A stretch of 64,000 nt of DNA from Stratiolaelaps scimitus (taxonomy: Eukaryota; Arthropoda; Arachnida; Mesostigmata; Laelapidae): positions 11,139,501 to 11,203,500 of the forward strand of contig JABWDB010000001.1 of the NCBI GenBank assembly GCA_019614645.1. Direction: 5' to 3'. The translations under genes and the position numbers were made by a program. A model generated the notes under the pieces. It had not been told where the DNA came from. It did no database searches and saw nothing but the letters and a program-made list of their open reading frames with translations. Of this stretch, positions 32,220-45,100 are shown one piece after another; position 1 is the stretch's first letter; every line of letters starts with the position of its first letter.

Positions 32220-33065
32220 CGGTCAATGTCCAGACTTCCTGACAGAGTGCACGCCACACAGTCGATCCCACCTGCTAACGCTGCGCGCTGAGTTGAATGG
32301 TCTATTTACGTCGAAGGTACCGCTTACGGCATTGCGGATCCCATTTAAAGAAAATGTGCAACGGGGGAATCCAACCTGTGCACTTGCGAGTACAAGGCGA
32401 TTGTGGTGAATGGTCCAATAGTAGGTCTGTAAAGTTCGCGGTTCGCCCGGTGAGAACACGTGCGGGAATCCCACAATGAAACATTTTCCCGTTATTTTCC
32501 TGCAGTTGTTGCAAAAGCTGCTGGCTGTGCACGTCCGTCGATATCGGCGATGACTTACCCCACGAAAGCGATCCATAAGCGAACATCTTCCTTCAACCAG
32601 GATGCGCGTAACGGTCACCGCTGTGCTTAACCTAGCCGCTTGTGTCCTGACATTTCGAACATGCAGGCTATCTAGAATAGAACTGTTTGCAGCGACAAAA
32701 TTGATTTTTACGTTTTTGTGCTCCGTTTGAGCAAATGATGACCACGCCCTGATGATGATAGTTAGTTCTAGCCAGTATCGACACGCATCCTGAGGAGTTG
32801 GCCATGTTCCAGATACTCGACAAACTCAAGGATGTGCCTCGAATGTGTCCACGGAGATTACTTTTATTCTCCTGGCCCGATCTGTGTGTCCCACGCGCCA
32901 ACATGTAGTACATACGTGTTGCTCCACTGATGATCTCCTTAACATCCTGGGCATATACCAGGCAGTGGCTGCTTGTCGTGTGTACTGTTGGCTGTCGATG
33001 CCTTACTCGCCCCGTGACACGATGCGATAGCTGCGATGCTATGTTGTCTGACCGGTTGACCAATT
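32220..33065 (-). other. Region of long degenerate minus-strand frames, possible retroelement debris
   Basis: Two minus-strand open frames of about 131 codons each lie end to end (32668-33063 and 32223-32618). In the first, translations carry a loose Cys and His cluster (CPGC followed by GDH) that could be a decayed gag-type zinc knuckle. In the second, an ILV-x-G-x-CSLM segment only vaguely resembles a retropepsin active site. No reverse transcriptase block was found nearby. I cannot assign a family. Confidence 0.2.
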
Positions 33066-34727
33066 TGTTTCGCTGCTTGTTCAGTTCGCAGTACGCTTTT
33101 CACCTGCTGGCGAAGTTTCGTGGGTGTTCGATCGAAGGTTTCACTTACGTACTAGAGCAAGTTCACAAGTATAGTCGTATGTCGGGCTCCATAATCCCTC
33201 ATATCCATATCTAACAATTCATGTCCTCGCTTTCTTCTATTTCCCAGGTCTTGACAGTTTGTGGGGTGTTTTTTTTATTACTCCCGTATAGTGGTGAAAG
33301 AAACATTGTCATCACTCTCTACTTGAACATAGTGGTAGCGTCACACAACTCGACTTGTCGCTGGAGCAAACAATTCACTGACGATTTTTAACGTTTCTTC
33401 CGGGGCCATATCAAAGGGTAGTTGTGGTAAATCGGGGGCCTCAAGTCTGCCGTACGCTTTCGGATCTAGCTTTGATACCACGATTGCGACTCAATCCAGG
33501 TCATGAAGTTCTGTCCGTGCCGAACAGTTCTGTTCGTGCCGAACACACGGTTGGAAAGAGTTTCTTCGACTTCTGCATCCATCGCAGTTGTGGTTCGTTG
33601 CTAACTCCTCGTCACCAAATTGTAGTGTCTGGATTGCCAAATGAATAATATTCTAGATCACCTCGTTGTTTTCTCAATACCGCCCGACTGGTTCACAGAT
33701 TGCTCCGTACTGCTTAGATTCTCGGTCCGCAGGAGCCGCGAGTCGAGCGGTTCGGATTAGTCGCGCCCACGTAGCAGAGAGACGGCTCAAAGTCGCCAAT
33801 ATTAAAATTTACTGCCATGGAACACAGACAAATTGAAACTATGGCCAATATTCAACTTTCGCTGTAAGTTAGCACTATGGAGAAAATTTATAAAAATGAA
33901 AAACAGACAAAAAAACTTAAATCAGGCTAGCGACGTATCCCACTCCACGTTGCTGTCCCAGAGGGACGACACCGGGATACTCCGGGGGTTTCTGACCAAA
34001 TTTGTCATGGTGCTCAAGGAGGTCTTACAGGATGTGCACCTCCCCAAGTTTAGCCTGGATGCTCTGCTGCCAACGAAACTCCAGTGGTTGGGTTGGTATG
34101 CCGACTTGCCGCAGGTCGCCAAGTTTAAGGTCCGCGGATCCATAGCTGCTGGATTCCGGTGGTCGGGCAGAGCTTGACACGTTTTGCAATGCCAGTTACC
34201 AGGGCGCAGTTTACTGTGAGACTGTCGGCCCGGAAGATAAGGGAGTGTGAGGCTGGTGGCTTCAAGGGCGAAGTTGGCCCCATTGAAACAATTGGAAACA
34301 AGTTCAACACCTGCTACTACACTGTTCCAAAATTTCATTCTCCAATCGAATAACGCATTTTAGCTACTGATATTTTCCTTTTTCCTACAACTAGAAGAGA
34401 GAAAGCTCAATTATATTTTTGAATGAACACGCTAATTACAGTTATTATTGATATATTTAAAAATTAAAAAACAGACCCAAAATCGTGCAGAGCTCCCAGT
34501 GGTCTCTTGCCGCATGAGAGAAAATGGCTGACGAAACGGTGTGCGTAGCCCGGTCAAGCCGCACAAAATTTACATTACTGAGGCAGAACAGGAATATGCA
34601 TTAAGGAAAACCGTGCGCTATACTACGCACATCTCACTCAGGTGACAGTGATCATTTATCTTCATCTCTGTTTAGTCACGCGACACTGACTCGGAATGAG
34701 ATCGTAGATCATTTTCTAATATATAAA
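33065..34727. other. Intergenic, nothing recognised apart from a small tandem duplication
   Basis: No gene is supported. A 19-nt unit ending GTGCCGAACA is repeated in tandem at 33508-33526 and 33527-33545 with one difference. The overlapping frames at 33833-34338 on both strands have no recognisable domain. Confidence 0.5.
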
Positions 34728-35502
34728 CTATTCGATATTTCTACTCGGAAGGGCTGCCGGCGGCGTTCCTCGTATTCGCTTTTGTGATCGAAGCAAAAAC
34801 GCGAAGGCCACGCGTACTATAGAAATTTCAACTTCTTTCTACAGGTTCGTTTCCGAGTGCTTCGATGATCACTGGGCAACGATTCAGTGAGGAGGCCTAC
34901 ATCAAAGTCATGGGATAATTTTTTGAGCACTCTAACCTACGGCATACTTCATATAGAGATAGAGAAAATGTAGGCTAAATCACTTGCGTAGAAACTGTTT
35001 CGTTAGTATAAGGAAGCTGCTTGGAATGACTCAACCAAGAAGAGTAGATTCAGACACACAGAAAAACAAATCAGCCACCTATTTGGTCCATTGTGCCTTG
35101 GATATGACCAATTTCTGTAAAAACATCAGCCTTATGATCGGCCATAGTGTCGAAAAGTGGGTAAAATTTGGCAGTCTTTTTCTCGAGTGAACAGAATTGC
35201 AGGTTGCTCCAATTTGACTCCGTTTAACTATTCCAAATAAATGGGTTATATATTTGGAATAGTCAAACGAGATATTTTAGCCAGCCTTTAACAGATGACG
35301 TGGACGGTGACCTCGAAATCGAATCTTTGCTATCATCGATTTTTATTCAATAATACTCGAATCTCCAGATAACCCTCTCAAACGGCAATGATTTTTTGTT
35401 ATCTACAGCTTCTATTGTTACATATCCCGAAAGAGGAAGCCACCGTCGGCTAGGTCAGGCTAGCTCTCCGTCGACCTCTGATGCAGCGTCCAACCATGAA
35501 GG

Positions 35503-35535
<33 letters not shown>

Positions 35536-37975
35536 GTATATGCATATTCATTTCGGACGTTTTAACGGACCGAGTGGCCGTTGTAAATCAGGCTCAAATT
35601 GATTACTGAGACAGAATATTAGGAAGAATGCCATCCTTGTATATGTGAGTGGACGGGGCGCTAGGCATGGGGCCGCCCTAGGCCATTTAAAATTAACTTC
35701 AGGATCGTTGTTTCTTCTTGTTCTTTTCCGTCTGCCATACTTACTTAATTGTGAGACAAAGCTATTATCCATGATGATGTCTATCGAAATGGCGAGGGTC
35801 TTACGCAGCTGTTGTCAGGCATACGTTTTCCTATATGACAACGTTCATGCCAACGCATGAGGGGCTGCGGACTGCGATCGATGCTTGCTTCCTCATCAAG
35901 GAAGATATCATCGAAGATACGAAATACAAGGAACTAAAATGAGAATAAGGATGGATATGCACACACAAAGAAGAGAAATCGAACTAGGGAATGCAATCAG
36001 AACATATTTCTCGAAATAAACGGAAATAGATAAATCAATCCTCTAGTCAAAGAAGCGGCAGCAACGATGACAGCAACATGCGGTAACATTATTTCGAAAG
36101 TTGGACAGCCAAATAGGAAAAGTAAATTCATAATAAACTGACTGCTTCGTTGACCTCACACAAGACATCACTAAATAGTTTCGAGGTGAAAAATGTCGAT
36201 TGGGTCTTTCGTGCGATACACGTTTGTCGAGCCGTATGTTCGCGTCTAACGTCCCATATTTAATTCGTGATATCAGAAACTCTACTGGACCTACTGTGAT
36301 AAATATAGTGCAATTCGTGGCTGAATCAGAGCTATTTTATGCACAGCTAAGCTGCACGCGGAAACGATTTGATCACATGAGACTGAGTCAGAATTCTCCC
36401 AGCAGAATTAATAGCAGGTAATAACGACCTGAGCCCAATCAATCCGTCCGTTTCTATGAAGGACAACGAATCTGTGCCGCTCGAGAAACAACGGGGTAAG
36501 CACATTCTGGAATATAGACTGTGCACACATTTCGAGGTCAATTTATGTGCAACTGTGATGACCGTCTGTGAGGTGAACGACCAAACGCACAGAAACTTGA
36601 AGATTCGTACCTAGACTTGCTTTCCGACTTGTTGGCTACGCAGCAGCACAACTCACCATGTGGTGCTTTCGAGATTAGAATAATCATCACAATTGAACGG
36701 GGGAAGAGGGCATTGTCTTCAGTGAGCAGTTTTTGGAGAGCGACAGTGAGGAAAATTACAGCGTTCTTCTGGAAAAACAACTACATTTTGTGGAACATTG
36801 CCATGTTCCACATCGTCGTTTGTCAATACATTAAATATCTAGTTAACTGTTAAATTTCCTAGATTGACGAGAGATTGATGTATGCCTGACGTGTACTATT
36901 TACATACACACATAGAGAGACGCTATAGAGAACATTAACCATCAAATAGATGATTCGACATAATATTGCGGGTATTGCCGATTTAATCGAACGTGAGCAG
37001 ATTGGACATAAATTCAATGCAATAATAATAATATATTGAAGTTAATTCAGCATCTATATATATATATATTCAATAGGTGGCCAAGGCCACACTAGTACCC
37101 TGCAGTGAAACGTAATTTCACGGACAGCGGCTCTAAGAAAATTATTTTCAAATCTCTTTACAAATCTCATGAGTTGTTGATGCTAGCAAAGCCAATAGGA
37201 AGAAATACATCTTTAGTCATCAAATATCGTAACTCACACTGGATGAGATTCAATTGCACGCATCAACATCTAATGCCTATTAGAATACAAGCCGCCTTTT
37301 CGAAGCTTGCTGCCTGAATCAGTCATATCGAACGTCACAAGTTATACATCCACTTAATACTGGATAAGAGGCATTGGTTCAGAACTTCCATTAGAGCCAA
37401 GGGGCAATAAATAGGCTAGCACGTCTATATATATAACGAAATTATTCTGATTCTGCGGCAGATAAATTGTGTAGAAGTGAGTTTTTCTCGGTTGGCTCTG
37501 CAGATACTGAAATCGCAAATTTACAATCACGCGTAAGCTCCCTCTAACAATCTAGAGATGTAAAACTCATCTTCAGATTGTTAAAGAGAGTGAGATATTA
37601 TCGCTCACCTCATTTACGAATTGGTGGCTGCTGTTGTCCACAACTGCAATGCGTAACTAATTTCGGTCGGGCTTCTCGGAAACGTTTTAATGCTCCCAGA
37701 CAAGGCTCTTCTTATTCAAGGCCTGCCATGGAAACGAAGAATTTCTCGAAATGTGAAATACCAATTTTTGACAAAAAATATATATATCTATATATCCCCC
37801 TGTTAGAAGTGGCCGTAAGCGATCACCATCTGCGGTGCGCCAAAGGTTTACCGCCAACCGTTTGCCAGATCGACTCCCGAAGTGATCTTCGGTGTGAAGT
37901 TTACGCACAGCACGGCAATGTCATTCATATTCTAGATAGATCTAAGATGTTGGAGAGCCAAAGAGACGAATAGCT
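34728..37975 (+). repeat. Dispersed repeat, copy 1 (interrupted), inverted relative to copy 2
   Basis: Blocks at about 34728-34790, 34850-35210, 35290-35410, 37580-37670 and 37700-37970 match, in the same order, the reverse complement of 54284-55715. The best-preserved blocks are around 34985-35190 and 37855-37945; the latter includes an identical run of about 30 nt. Between about 35420 and 37580 there are 2.2 kb with no counterpart in copy 2. Copy 1 in turn lacks about 250 nt near 34800-34845. No terminal repeats or transposase were recognised. Confidence 0.75.
35222..35268. repeat. Hairpin-forming inverted repeat inside dispersed repeat copy 1
   Basis: Arms of 18 nt (35222-35239 and 35251-35268) pair at 17 of 18 positions around an 11-nt loop. 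The matching place in copy 2 lacks this palindrome, so it arose or was inserted in copy 1 only. Confidence 0.7.
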
Positions 37976-38339
37976 ACGTGGCGGGATCTGAAACAAACAG
38001 AGACAATAGTGAATTAGACACTCGCATAAGGGAGAGTGTTATGTCGTGTCCTAATAAATTCGTTGGTTCAGCTGAAATACAACAGTGGGCGGTTAATCCC
38101 TAAATAAATTATGAATGCGCTTAAACCTGAAACCGATATCAGCTTATTATAGGTGGATAGCGTTGCTATTTTCTCAACCGTCTCCAAAATCTATGTGAAT
38201 TATCGAATGAATTCAGCTCGCAGCATGCAAAACACACCACATGTTGTGCCCATGACCTTCTTCGTTAATATCTCGCCGCGTCGATACGACGAGCGCTTCT
38301 GTTTCGATACCGTCCCCATTAGAGGTTTTAAATTTTAGC

Positions 38340-38714
38340 GCCATAGCTGCCCATTGGTTTATGTTCGTGTGTCCATTGGCTCCCTCTCGCTCTCTCGTGT
38401 TGTCTCCCCTCCTCCTCGTGGCCTTTCCACAAAGATGGCCGCACTCATGGAACAACCTCTCTTTGTGTATTATTGAACTTTGCGCTGGAAAGGAAGTATC
38501 GAATGTTGGCCGTGGTGCGTCGGCGGTGTGTTTCGCAAGGAGGCTGGACTGTTCGCCCTCAGGAACCGTCGACGGAATTCGGTTTTTAGGGGGTGGATCT
38601 AGTGAGCTCCGGGCAGGCGTGTGTGGCTGACAGCCCCATCGGTTCGGGCAGAACGTGCGACCCCCGTGGTCGGCCATCGATCGGCACAGCGATTATCTCG
38701 CATAGCATTTCACT
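38340..38714 (+). promoter_or_regulatory. DOLK: Probable promoter and 5' leader of dolichol kinase
   Basis: The 375 nt before the ATG are pyrimidine-rich and more GC-rich than the flanking DNA. They contain AAGATGGC at 38432-38439, the core of the YY1/pleiohomeotic-type element seen near starts of housekeeping genes. No TATA box is obvious. The minus-strand open frame across this stretch is treated as chance. Confidence 0.35.
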
Positions 38715-39617
38715 ATGGCTCAATACCGGCGTATTCTCGAGTATGTCATTGTCTGCCTCGGTTTCGTGTGGAGTTCGACCCTGTCCCATCTGGGAGGAAC
38801 GCCCACATGGGGCATGCCACTCTCATTTGCTCTATTGCTAGCGGGACTCTTTCATCAGCAATGCAAGTATCCTGCCGAGCCGGGTGCGCGGCCTGGTGCT
38901 GATCGCGGCCTGTGGATGGTGTGCTGCTTTCCTTACGCCATCTATTCGGGTGGAAGTCTAGTTTTTCACGGTGACACTTTTCGGCTAATTGAAATCGCCA
39001 CGGGCCACACGCTACTTCTGTCGCTAACAACCGTTTGTTACGCCCCGTCATCGGCTCGGGTCATCGCCTCGTCGTCCGTACTCACCCTGCTCCTCACGGC
39101 GATTCTGACACCGTACTCGCTCATTAACTCGTTGCTAGCGTCGATCGTGTGCTCATCGGTGTTCTGTTATTCGCGCGATAAGCTTAAGATTCATGCGCCC
39201 ACCTCGTTCACCGATGGCGAGCTCATCACCATCGTACAAGCGATTTCAGTGTTTGCTACCTCCTCGGTGATATGCTTCTTCTCAACGATTCACGTCTCGA
39301 AATCGGCCTCGTTCCTTCAGGGCGGGCTCTTCTCTCTGGGTCTACTAATTTTTGTATTGTTTCGTTTCCCATCGACGCGGTCAAGTGCCCTTGCGTTTCT
39401 CGGCACAGTCTTCGTCACGTGTGGCTTTGTACTCTATCCACTACTGTACTGGTCGGTCGGCGAGCCTCCTCTTCAATTTCTGTTCGCGTTCCTGACAACG
39501 TCTGGACGACGGATTGCTCTACTCGGATTCTGGCTAGGATTGAGTCTAGCGGCCACCGCATTCGCTGCAATCTTCGCACGCACGATGGCTTCGACGACAA
39601 AAACCGCCATAAGGAAG
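38715..39617 (+). CDS. DOLK: Dolichol kinase exon 1
   Basis: ATG at 38715 (CACTATGG) and donor GGAAG|GTACGA at 39618. It encodes 301 residues, mostly transmembrane helices, ending AIRK. In the human protein an RK-x-FH sequence spans this position, and here RK joins VFH of exon 2, which supports the junction. A second ATG two codons later is not available. Upstream in-frame extension is blocked by stops. Confidence 0.9.
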
Positions 39618-42197
39618 GTACGAAGTATTCAAGGATTCTACACAGTTCGCTTCGTCTGCGATCGTTGTTCGTAATCAAAGATCAGAAAAAATAGAGTTAA
39701 TTATGACGTACCTTGATTCAAATCGGTGGTCATGCCCTGCAGCTTCGATATGAAGACTCCGAAAGTTATTTAACGAACGGAACAACAAAACAGTAGCAAT
39801 CAATCGGAGAATATACCTGAACGGAATATGAAAATTAGTAAAAATAACAGGAGGAATCAATCAGGAAAACAATCAGGATGTGAAAGATAACGATAATAGT
39901 GTCACGATAACCAGGAGAAACAAGTAATAATATATATATACATACATATCACATCACTGCAACCCAGAAACGACAGTGTAGCTAATCGAGTGTAGGCCAC
40001 CTTTAAAGCAAAGTTGTGTTGAAATGCAATAAGCTGATCTGTGGAAGCTCGAATAGAGTTCCAAGTGTGAGCCAAGTTGAATGTTAAGCAGATTGAGATT
40101 TGATGGTGGTAGTTTCCGTTGTGACAGACGTTACGATGGTGAGCACTCTATGACCTCGGCTAGGACACCTGTCAACCTTGGATTTCCGCGAGTTTCTGTA
40201 CCTGAAATAATGCAACGTGAATATGGACGCTGGCCACTTCGATAGATCGAGCTGAGAGCCGCCTATTGTCAAAAGTAGAGAACACGAATTGGAAGTGGAT
40301 TACCCAGCTAACTAAATAACTTAATATAACTTTTGCAGAACTCGACTGATTCTTCTTTTAAGCTCTGAAAATCAAAGCTGTATTCTATTCCACCTACCTC
40401 ACCGTATTATTATAAACAACGTTTCTATTTAAGTTTTTATAATTTCTTTATTCAAGTCCTATTGTATGTGTCGCATCTGTGGCATCCCCTTGATTATCCC
40501 CTTCCGATCCCTAGTATCGGGTTCACTGTGCTTGGAATTGGCGTGTGCAGGCTTTCAGAAAGTAAAGTTTAAAAGTTCATATTTTGTGTACGTCATATAT
40601 TTTATTAATTATTCTATATTACAAGCGATCAATTATATCTTTGGTAATATCTGATCTATGAATTATTGCTTGTTGCAACTATTTCATACAGTTGAGAGAT
40701 GATTCACCAAGAATTAAAAAGCATTCCAAAGGTGGTTTCGTTGGAAATACTGGCACGAAGTAGCAAAATAACAAATGCACAAATGTAGAACGAATTTTAT
40801 TTATATGCATCTGGTAACTTGGTAAATATTTGTATCTGCACACACTTTGCTGACGCTATGACAAGGGTTGCCGGGACGGGAAATCAAGCTTCATTTAATG
40901 ACCCTTCTAAAGATTAATATGTCTCTTAGAATTCCTATTGAAGGAGGCGTTGCCAAGCTATGACGCTGAGTGTCACAATCTTGCCTCGGCAACTTTGTGG
41001 ATTCCCATGACACCGTCGAGGCTTTATTAACAAACCCACAAGTACAATGATCGTATCAGCTCATATTTATTCAGTATACCCTCTCGCCTCAGGGAAATTA
41101 TACATCATATGGGTATTCAAGTCCGTACCTGAAATCACTTTTAAAAACATGATAAATACGTTCACCGACGATTATGATAGTAATGTAGTTGTACATAAGC
41201 AGTACGTTGTCTGATGTAATCGAAGCTTAGTTCAACCAATATAATATGCACCAGGATCCCACAGTTTATAAAAGTGGATTGTTTTATCTTTACAATTGTA
41301 CGATACGCGAGATATAATTGTATTTAGTCCTTTCACATTGACAGACACGTGTTGAAAACCAAACCATGGCTAAGCCATACAACTTTGATAATTATTCTTC
41401 AAAATCTGGTATGCACATGATAATTATAATAACAATAATCTTTCGTTGATGCATATCTTGGTGTATAAAGAGCTCACTCAAGTATTATTATTGTTATCAA
41501 TTACCCGATAGTGCCGCCTTATTGTAGGCCTTACCCGCAATCTCTAACACAATGTGCCTTTGTGCGTTCTCTATCATCGAATCCGGCGGCTTGGTGGGGT
41601 TCATTTCAGGTGTTTCATGTCTTCATCCTGGTCGTGTTCACAATGGGCGCGTGTATGGATCCCGAACTTACGTATCTGGCATCTGGGTGCATCCTTGGCG
41701 TGATGATTGTCCTCGAGATCATTCGGGTGTTGCGGATCGACCCGGCTGGTTCTGCTATACAACGGGCGTTCGACACGTTCATTGATGCCAAAGATCAAGG
41801 ACCGCTAGTGTTATCTCACATCTACCTGTTGCTCGGCTGTTCGATACCGTTCTTGCTCTATCCGGGCAAAGATTACTCTCGCGAGGGTGTCACAATGGCA
41901 CTCCTCACCGGGGTGACCACGATCGGGGTGGGCGACACGACCGCAGCCGTCATCGGCGCACACTTCGGCCGCATCCGCTGGCCGGGCACCCGGAAAACAC
42001 TCGAAGGAACAGCAGCGGCTATTGTAGCACAACTTATTTGGTGCATCTTTTTCGCGCCGGTTACGGCCGACGCGATGTTTGCTGGCAAGCTTCTCGTAGC
42101 CTTGTTTCTGACGTCGTGCCTAGAAGCGACAACCGAACAAATTGATAATCTAGCCGTGCCGCTGTTTGCGTTCCCGCTCTTCCTGTCATTGCTCTAA
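38715..42197 (+). CDS. DOLK: Dolichol kinase, two exons
   Basis: CTP-dependent kinase of the ER membrane that phosphorylates dolichol, the final step in making dolichyl phosphate for N-glycosylation, O-mannosylation and GPI anchors. Exons 38715-39617 and 41610-42197 join in phase 0 to a 496-residue multi-pass protein; human DOLK has 538. The diagnostic CTP-binding motif of the family, D-x2-A-x3-G-x3-G followed by KKT-x-EG, is present in exon 2 as GDTTAAVIGAHFG and RKTLEG, with one lysine conservatively replaced by arginine. The TQIDNL-type C-terminal motif of DOLK appears as EQIDNLAVPL. Exon 1 carries the less conserved hydrophobic helices. The intron is 2.0 kb. It has no linkage to its neighbours beyond the same strand. 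Confidence 0.93.
39618..41609 (+). other. DOLK: Intron of dolichol kinase
   Basis: A 2.0 kb AT-rich intron, GT to AG, with no coding potential. It includes a short AT tract near 39929-39940 and the dispersed arm CACGTGTTGAAAACC at 41346-41360, which is related to the inverted repeat near 29.8 kb. Confidence 0.75.
41610..42197 (+). CDS. DOLK: Dolichol kinase exon 2 with CTP-binding motif
   Basis: The acceptor TTCATTTCAG ends at 41609 and the stop TAA is at 42195-42197. It encodes 195 residues: VFHVFILVVF, the LVLSHIYLLLGCSIPF helix, the CTP motif at about 41931-42010, and a C-terminal helix pair. Another AG at 41527 would be out of phase with exon 1, so the 41610 start is preferred. Confidence 0.92.
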   Translation: MFHVFILVVFTMGACMDPELTYLASGCILGVMIVLEIIRVLRIDPAGSAIQRAFDTFIDAKDQGPLVLSHIYLLLGCSIPFLLYPGKDYSREGVTMALLTGVTTIGVGDTTAAVIGAHFGRIRWPGTRKTLEGTAAAIVAQLIWCIFFAPVTADAMFAGKLLVALFLTSCLEATTEQIDNLAVPLFAFPLFLSLL

Positions 42198-45100
42198 TTA
42201 TCAGATAGATGTTGGGACGTGGACGCTACGACACGATGAACGTCGACATGCAATTATAATAACGAAGAAAAAACAACAACAACCAAGGAATATAGCCAGA
42301 GAAGAGGTTGTAGCAACAAAAGGTGGACGAAGTAGTTGAACACTAGTACACCTGTCCCGACCCAGACATCATCATACTCCTGCATGAACACCCGAGGCAG
42401 CTGTAAAATCGAGGAACTGAAAATATTTGGCGTTACCTTTTACCCCGGTAGATATACATCAATTGGCTGCTGGCATAGTGACTGTATGATCGTCATTATG
42501 TGGATATTTCCTGTGGACGTGATTAAGTAGGTTGGCTATTGTAGTCGAGGGTAGCAGACTAATTAGTGTTTAGGTTTGTAGCGTTATGATTAGATTCGAT
42601 CTGAAGCACATCGAATAGAAAAACGACGAAAAAAAAGAAATAAGATGATACACGGGACACTCACATCGCACGGTGTGGGCGTTCGCCTGAAACATTCTAT
42701 AATATATTTTCTTTACAGTACCTAGCCAAAATATACCGTACGGATTTAGATCACCACAAAAACTTCCGACACTATAGTGGAAATCTCTCTACTCAGTATG
42801 GCTGGGAGCATTTCGTATCGTGGATTTACGACCAAAGGTGTACTCCAGATAGGACATAATGACAATCAACTTGTCAAAATGAGGAATAGCCCACTCATCT
42901 ATCACATACCCGGCCTGTTGTCCACTACACCCGGCTGACGCCCATTGCGCAATGTATTCTCTGTCATAAAATATTGGGTCACCCCTTGCGACGTCCGAAT
43001 AATATAGCTATAGATATCTGTCTTATTTTTGTTGATTTATCCTCTGATTGCGCGTTCGACCAAGGGTGCGTCCCCGTCGATATTGACTATTTGCTAATTA
43101 TTCTTGTCTCCACCATACTGTTTTAAATGTGTACGCTTATGACTTGGAATGGTACGCCCCCTTCGTAAATTAGAGTTCTAAAATGTGAATCGAACGGCAG
43201 CATCTCCTTGCCATACTGTACGTATAGTGTCAATCAGTACTCGGTATACGTCATACATGTCATGCCTTAGTAAGCGACTCGACCGCGTTGAATTCGCTTA
43301 TGTAACTAAAGCTGAAAGTAGAATGTGGACTAATGCAGCAGTCACTATCCTTGTCATCGTAAAAAAAAACTAAAAATATAAGAAATTGAGTGTAAATTAT
43401 GCATATGCCCATTGATTTAACTCGGTCTTAAACAAATAGAAAAAAACATGGCACTATGAGTTGATAACGCAGCTCTTTCGGTTGGAGGCGAATGATGACC
43501 ACAGATGTGAATCACCATCGTTGATCTCCCCACAAGGAGAATCGATATCTCCATAATATTTCGGTTTGACCGAAGTTGCAAAGTCGTGTGATATTATTTT
43601 TCTTATTATTATTACTACTACCATTATTAATTGTTTAGTTATCATCGTGAGAACCATTGATTAATCGTTTCGTTAATTAAGCATTGACGCACGCATACGA
43701 TGGCGTTGGCACAAAAACGATGAACGCAGCAGCGAAAATTAGTGAACTCAAATCCCTCAAGAGGAGGTGACCCATTATAAGTATAATAGCTCCCGAGTTC
43801 AGCCCGAATTTTCGTTCAAGGTGATGACACGAGGCGATGTGAACACGCAGGTCATGAAGCTAATTACCACAATTACCATGTGCTACTATTATAAACAACG
43901 ATGAAGAAAAACATGTGCCGCTGTAAATAGTCTTGTACAGGATGTATTAGAGCCTATAGGTTGCCCAAATCGCCCATTTATTTATACTTAGTTAACTGCT
44001 GTCCTTGTATAGAATATAGGTTTATTTTTACACATACGCAGATCGATATACAGTTCTCCAGGACCGATCTGTTCGGTGGGCCTGATAACCACTCTATTAA
44101 GTGTAGCACACACATGATAGGTGCCACGATTATATTTGCGTCCTCTCGGTGATATACAATACAACATATATGATGTATATAAATATAATATAGACAAGAG
44201 ATTAGACGACAGTCTGTGCGGCTGACGAGAAACGTCTCGCCAAGTAAACGAAGCAAAGATTCTGACAGATATCAGCTAACATGACCAGGTGGCTGCTCTA
44301 CGGTGATGAGAGCATACGAGTTTCCGCTGCACTTGTCATCAAGTGCTTAGGTTATGAGCGCGTTGGCGATAATGTAGATTATTTGTGGTGAAAAACAGGA
44401 CAAAATGTAGGTTGAGACACAAGATGAATTAATAAATGTTTGTGAGAGTTACAATTTCCATATAAAAATTCTAATTTATGTGTGCTGATTGCTGTAAAGC
44501 TTGCATCCGCATATGTAAGACGTTGGGAAAGATACGCAACCCTATAATGAGAAACTAATTGAAGTTTGGAGTGTGAAAGGTTATGTTCCGTGCGATGTTT
44601 TTTCTTGGTATTTTCTTTATAAATCCGTTCTTGGATAGGACGCTAATCCTATACTATTACATTTATTAGGTGTCTCCGACCTTAAGACTTAATCATTGTA
44701 AAATTGCAGTTCGGGAAATAAACCGCAAATGTTATGTTATGTTATACATTTGCGAGGTGCGAATATTCAAATTCAAATTCAAACAAATGTTTATTAGGCA
44801 AAGACTTAGCAGGGGACGGATTTCGCTGGTGGAATCGTTTTGTCGTCCACGTCAACCCTGCACTACATGTTCAGAGAGATTCTATGGAGATTGAAATGTC
44901 TTCGGTGGTGTCCGTACATCTGAAGAAAAATTTCTCTACAAAAAAAAAGACAAGATATTTAGCGCTAAAATGTATCAAGAATAACTTTCTCAAAGATTTT
45001 GCAGAGAGGAGAGCAGATCCAGATGAGTCGGTAGTTAAAACGGAGTCTCTTGTCAACTCCTTTAAACACGAAACTACTCTGTGGCTTTTAGAGGCTTTAA

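Noticed and set aside
37806..37973. Apparent conserved peptide shared by the two dispersed repeat copies
   Set aside because: Differences between copies are mostly amino-acid changing and an indel lies just upstream, so the DNA is similar but not under protein constraint.
38213..38677. A 154-codon minus-strand open frame overlapping the dolichol kinase leader
   Set aside because: No recognisable domain, low-complexity composition, and it lies opposite a probable promoter and 5'UTR. No splice or polyadenylation context supports it.
41528..41609. Earlier acceptor for dolichol kinase exon 2 at 41527
   Set aside because: Out of phase with exon 1, whereas the AG at 41609 restores both phase and the RK-x-FH junction typical of the family.
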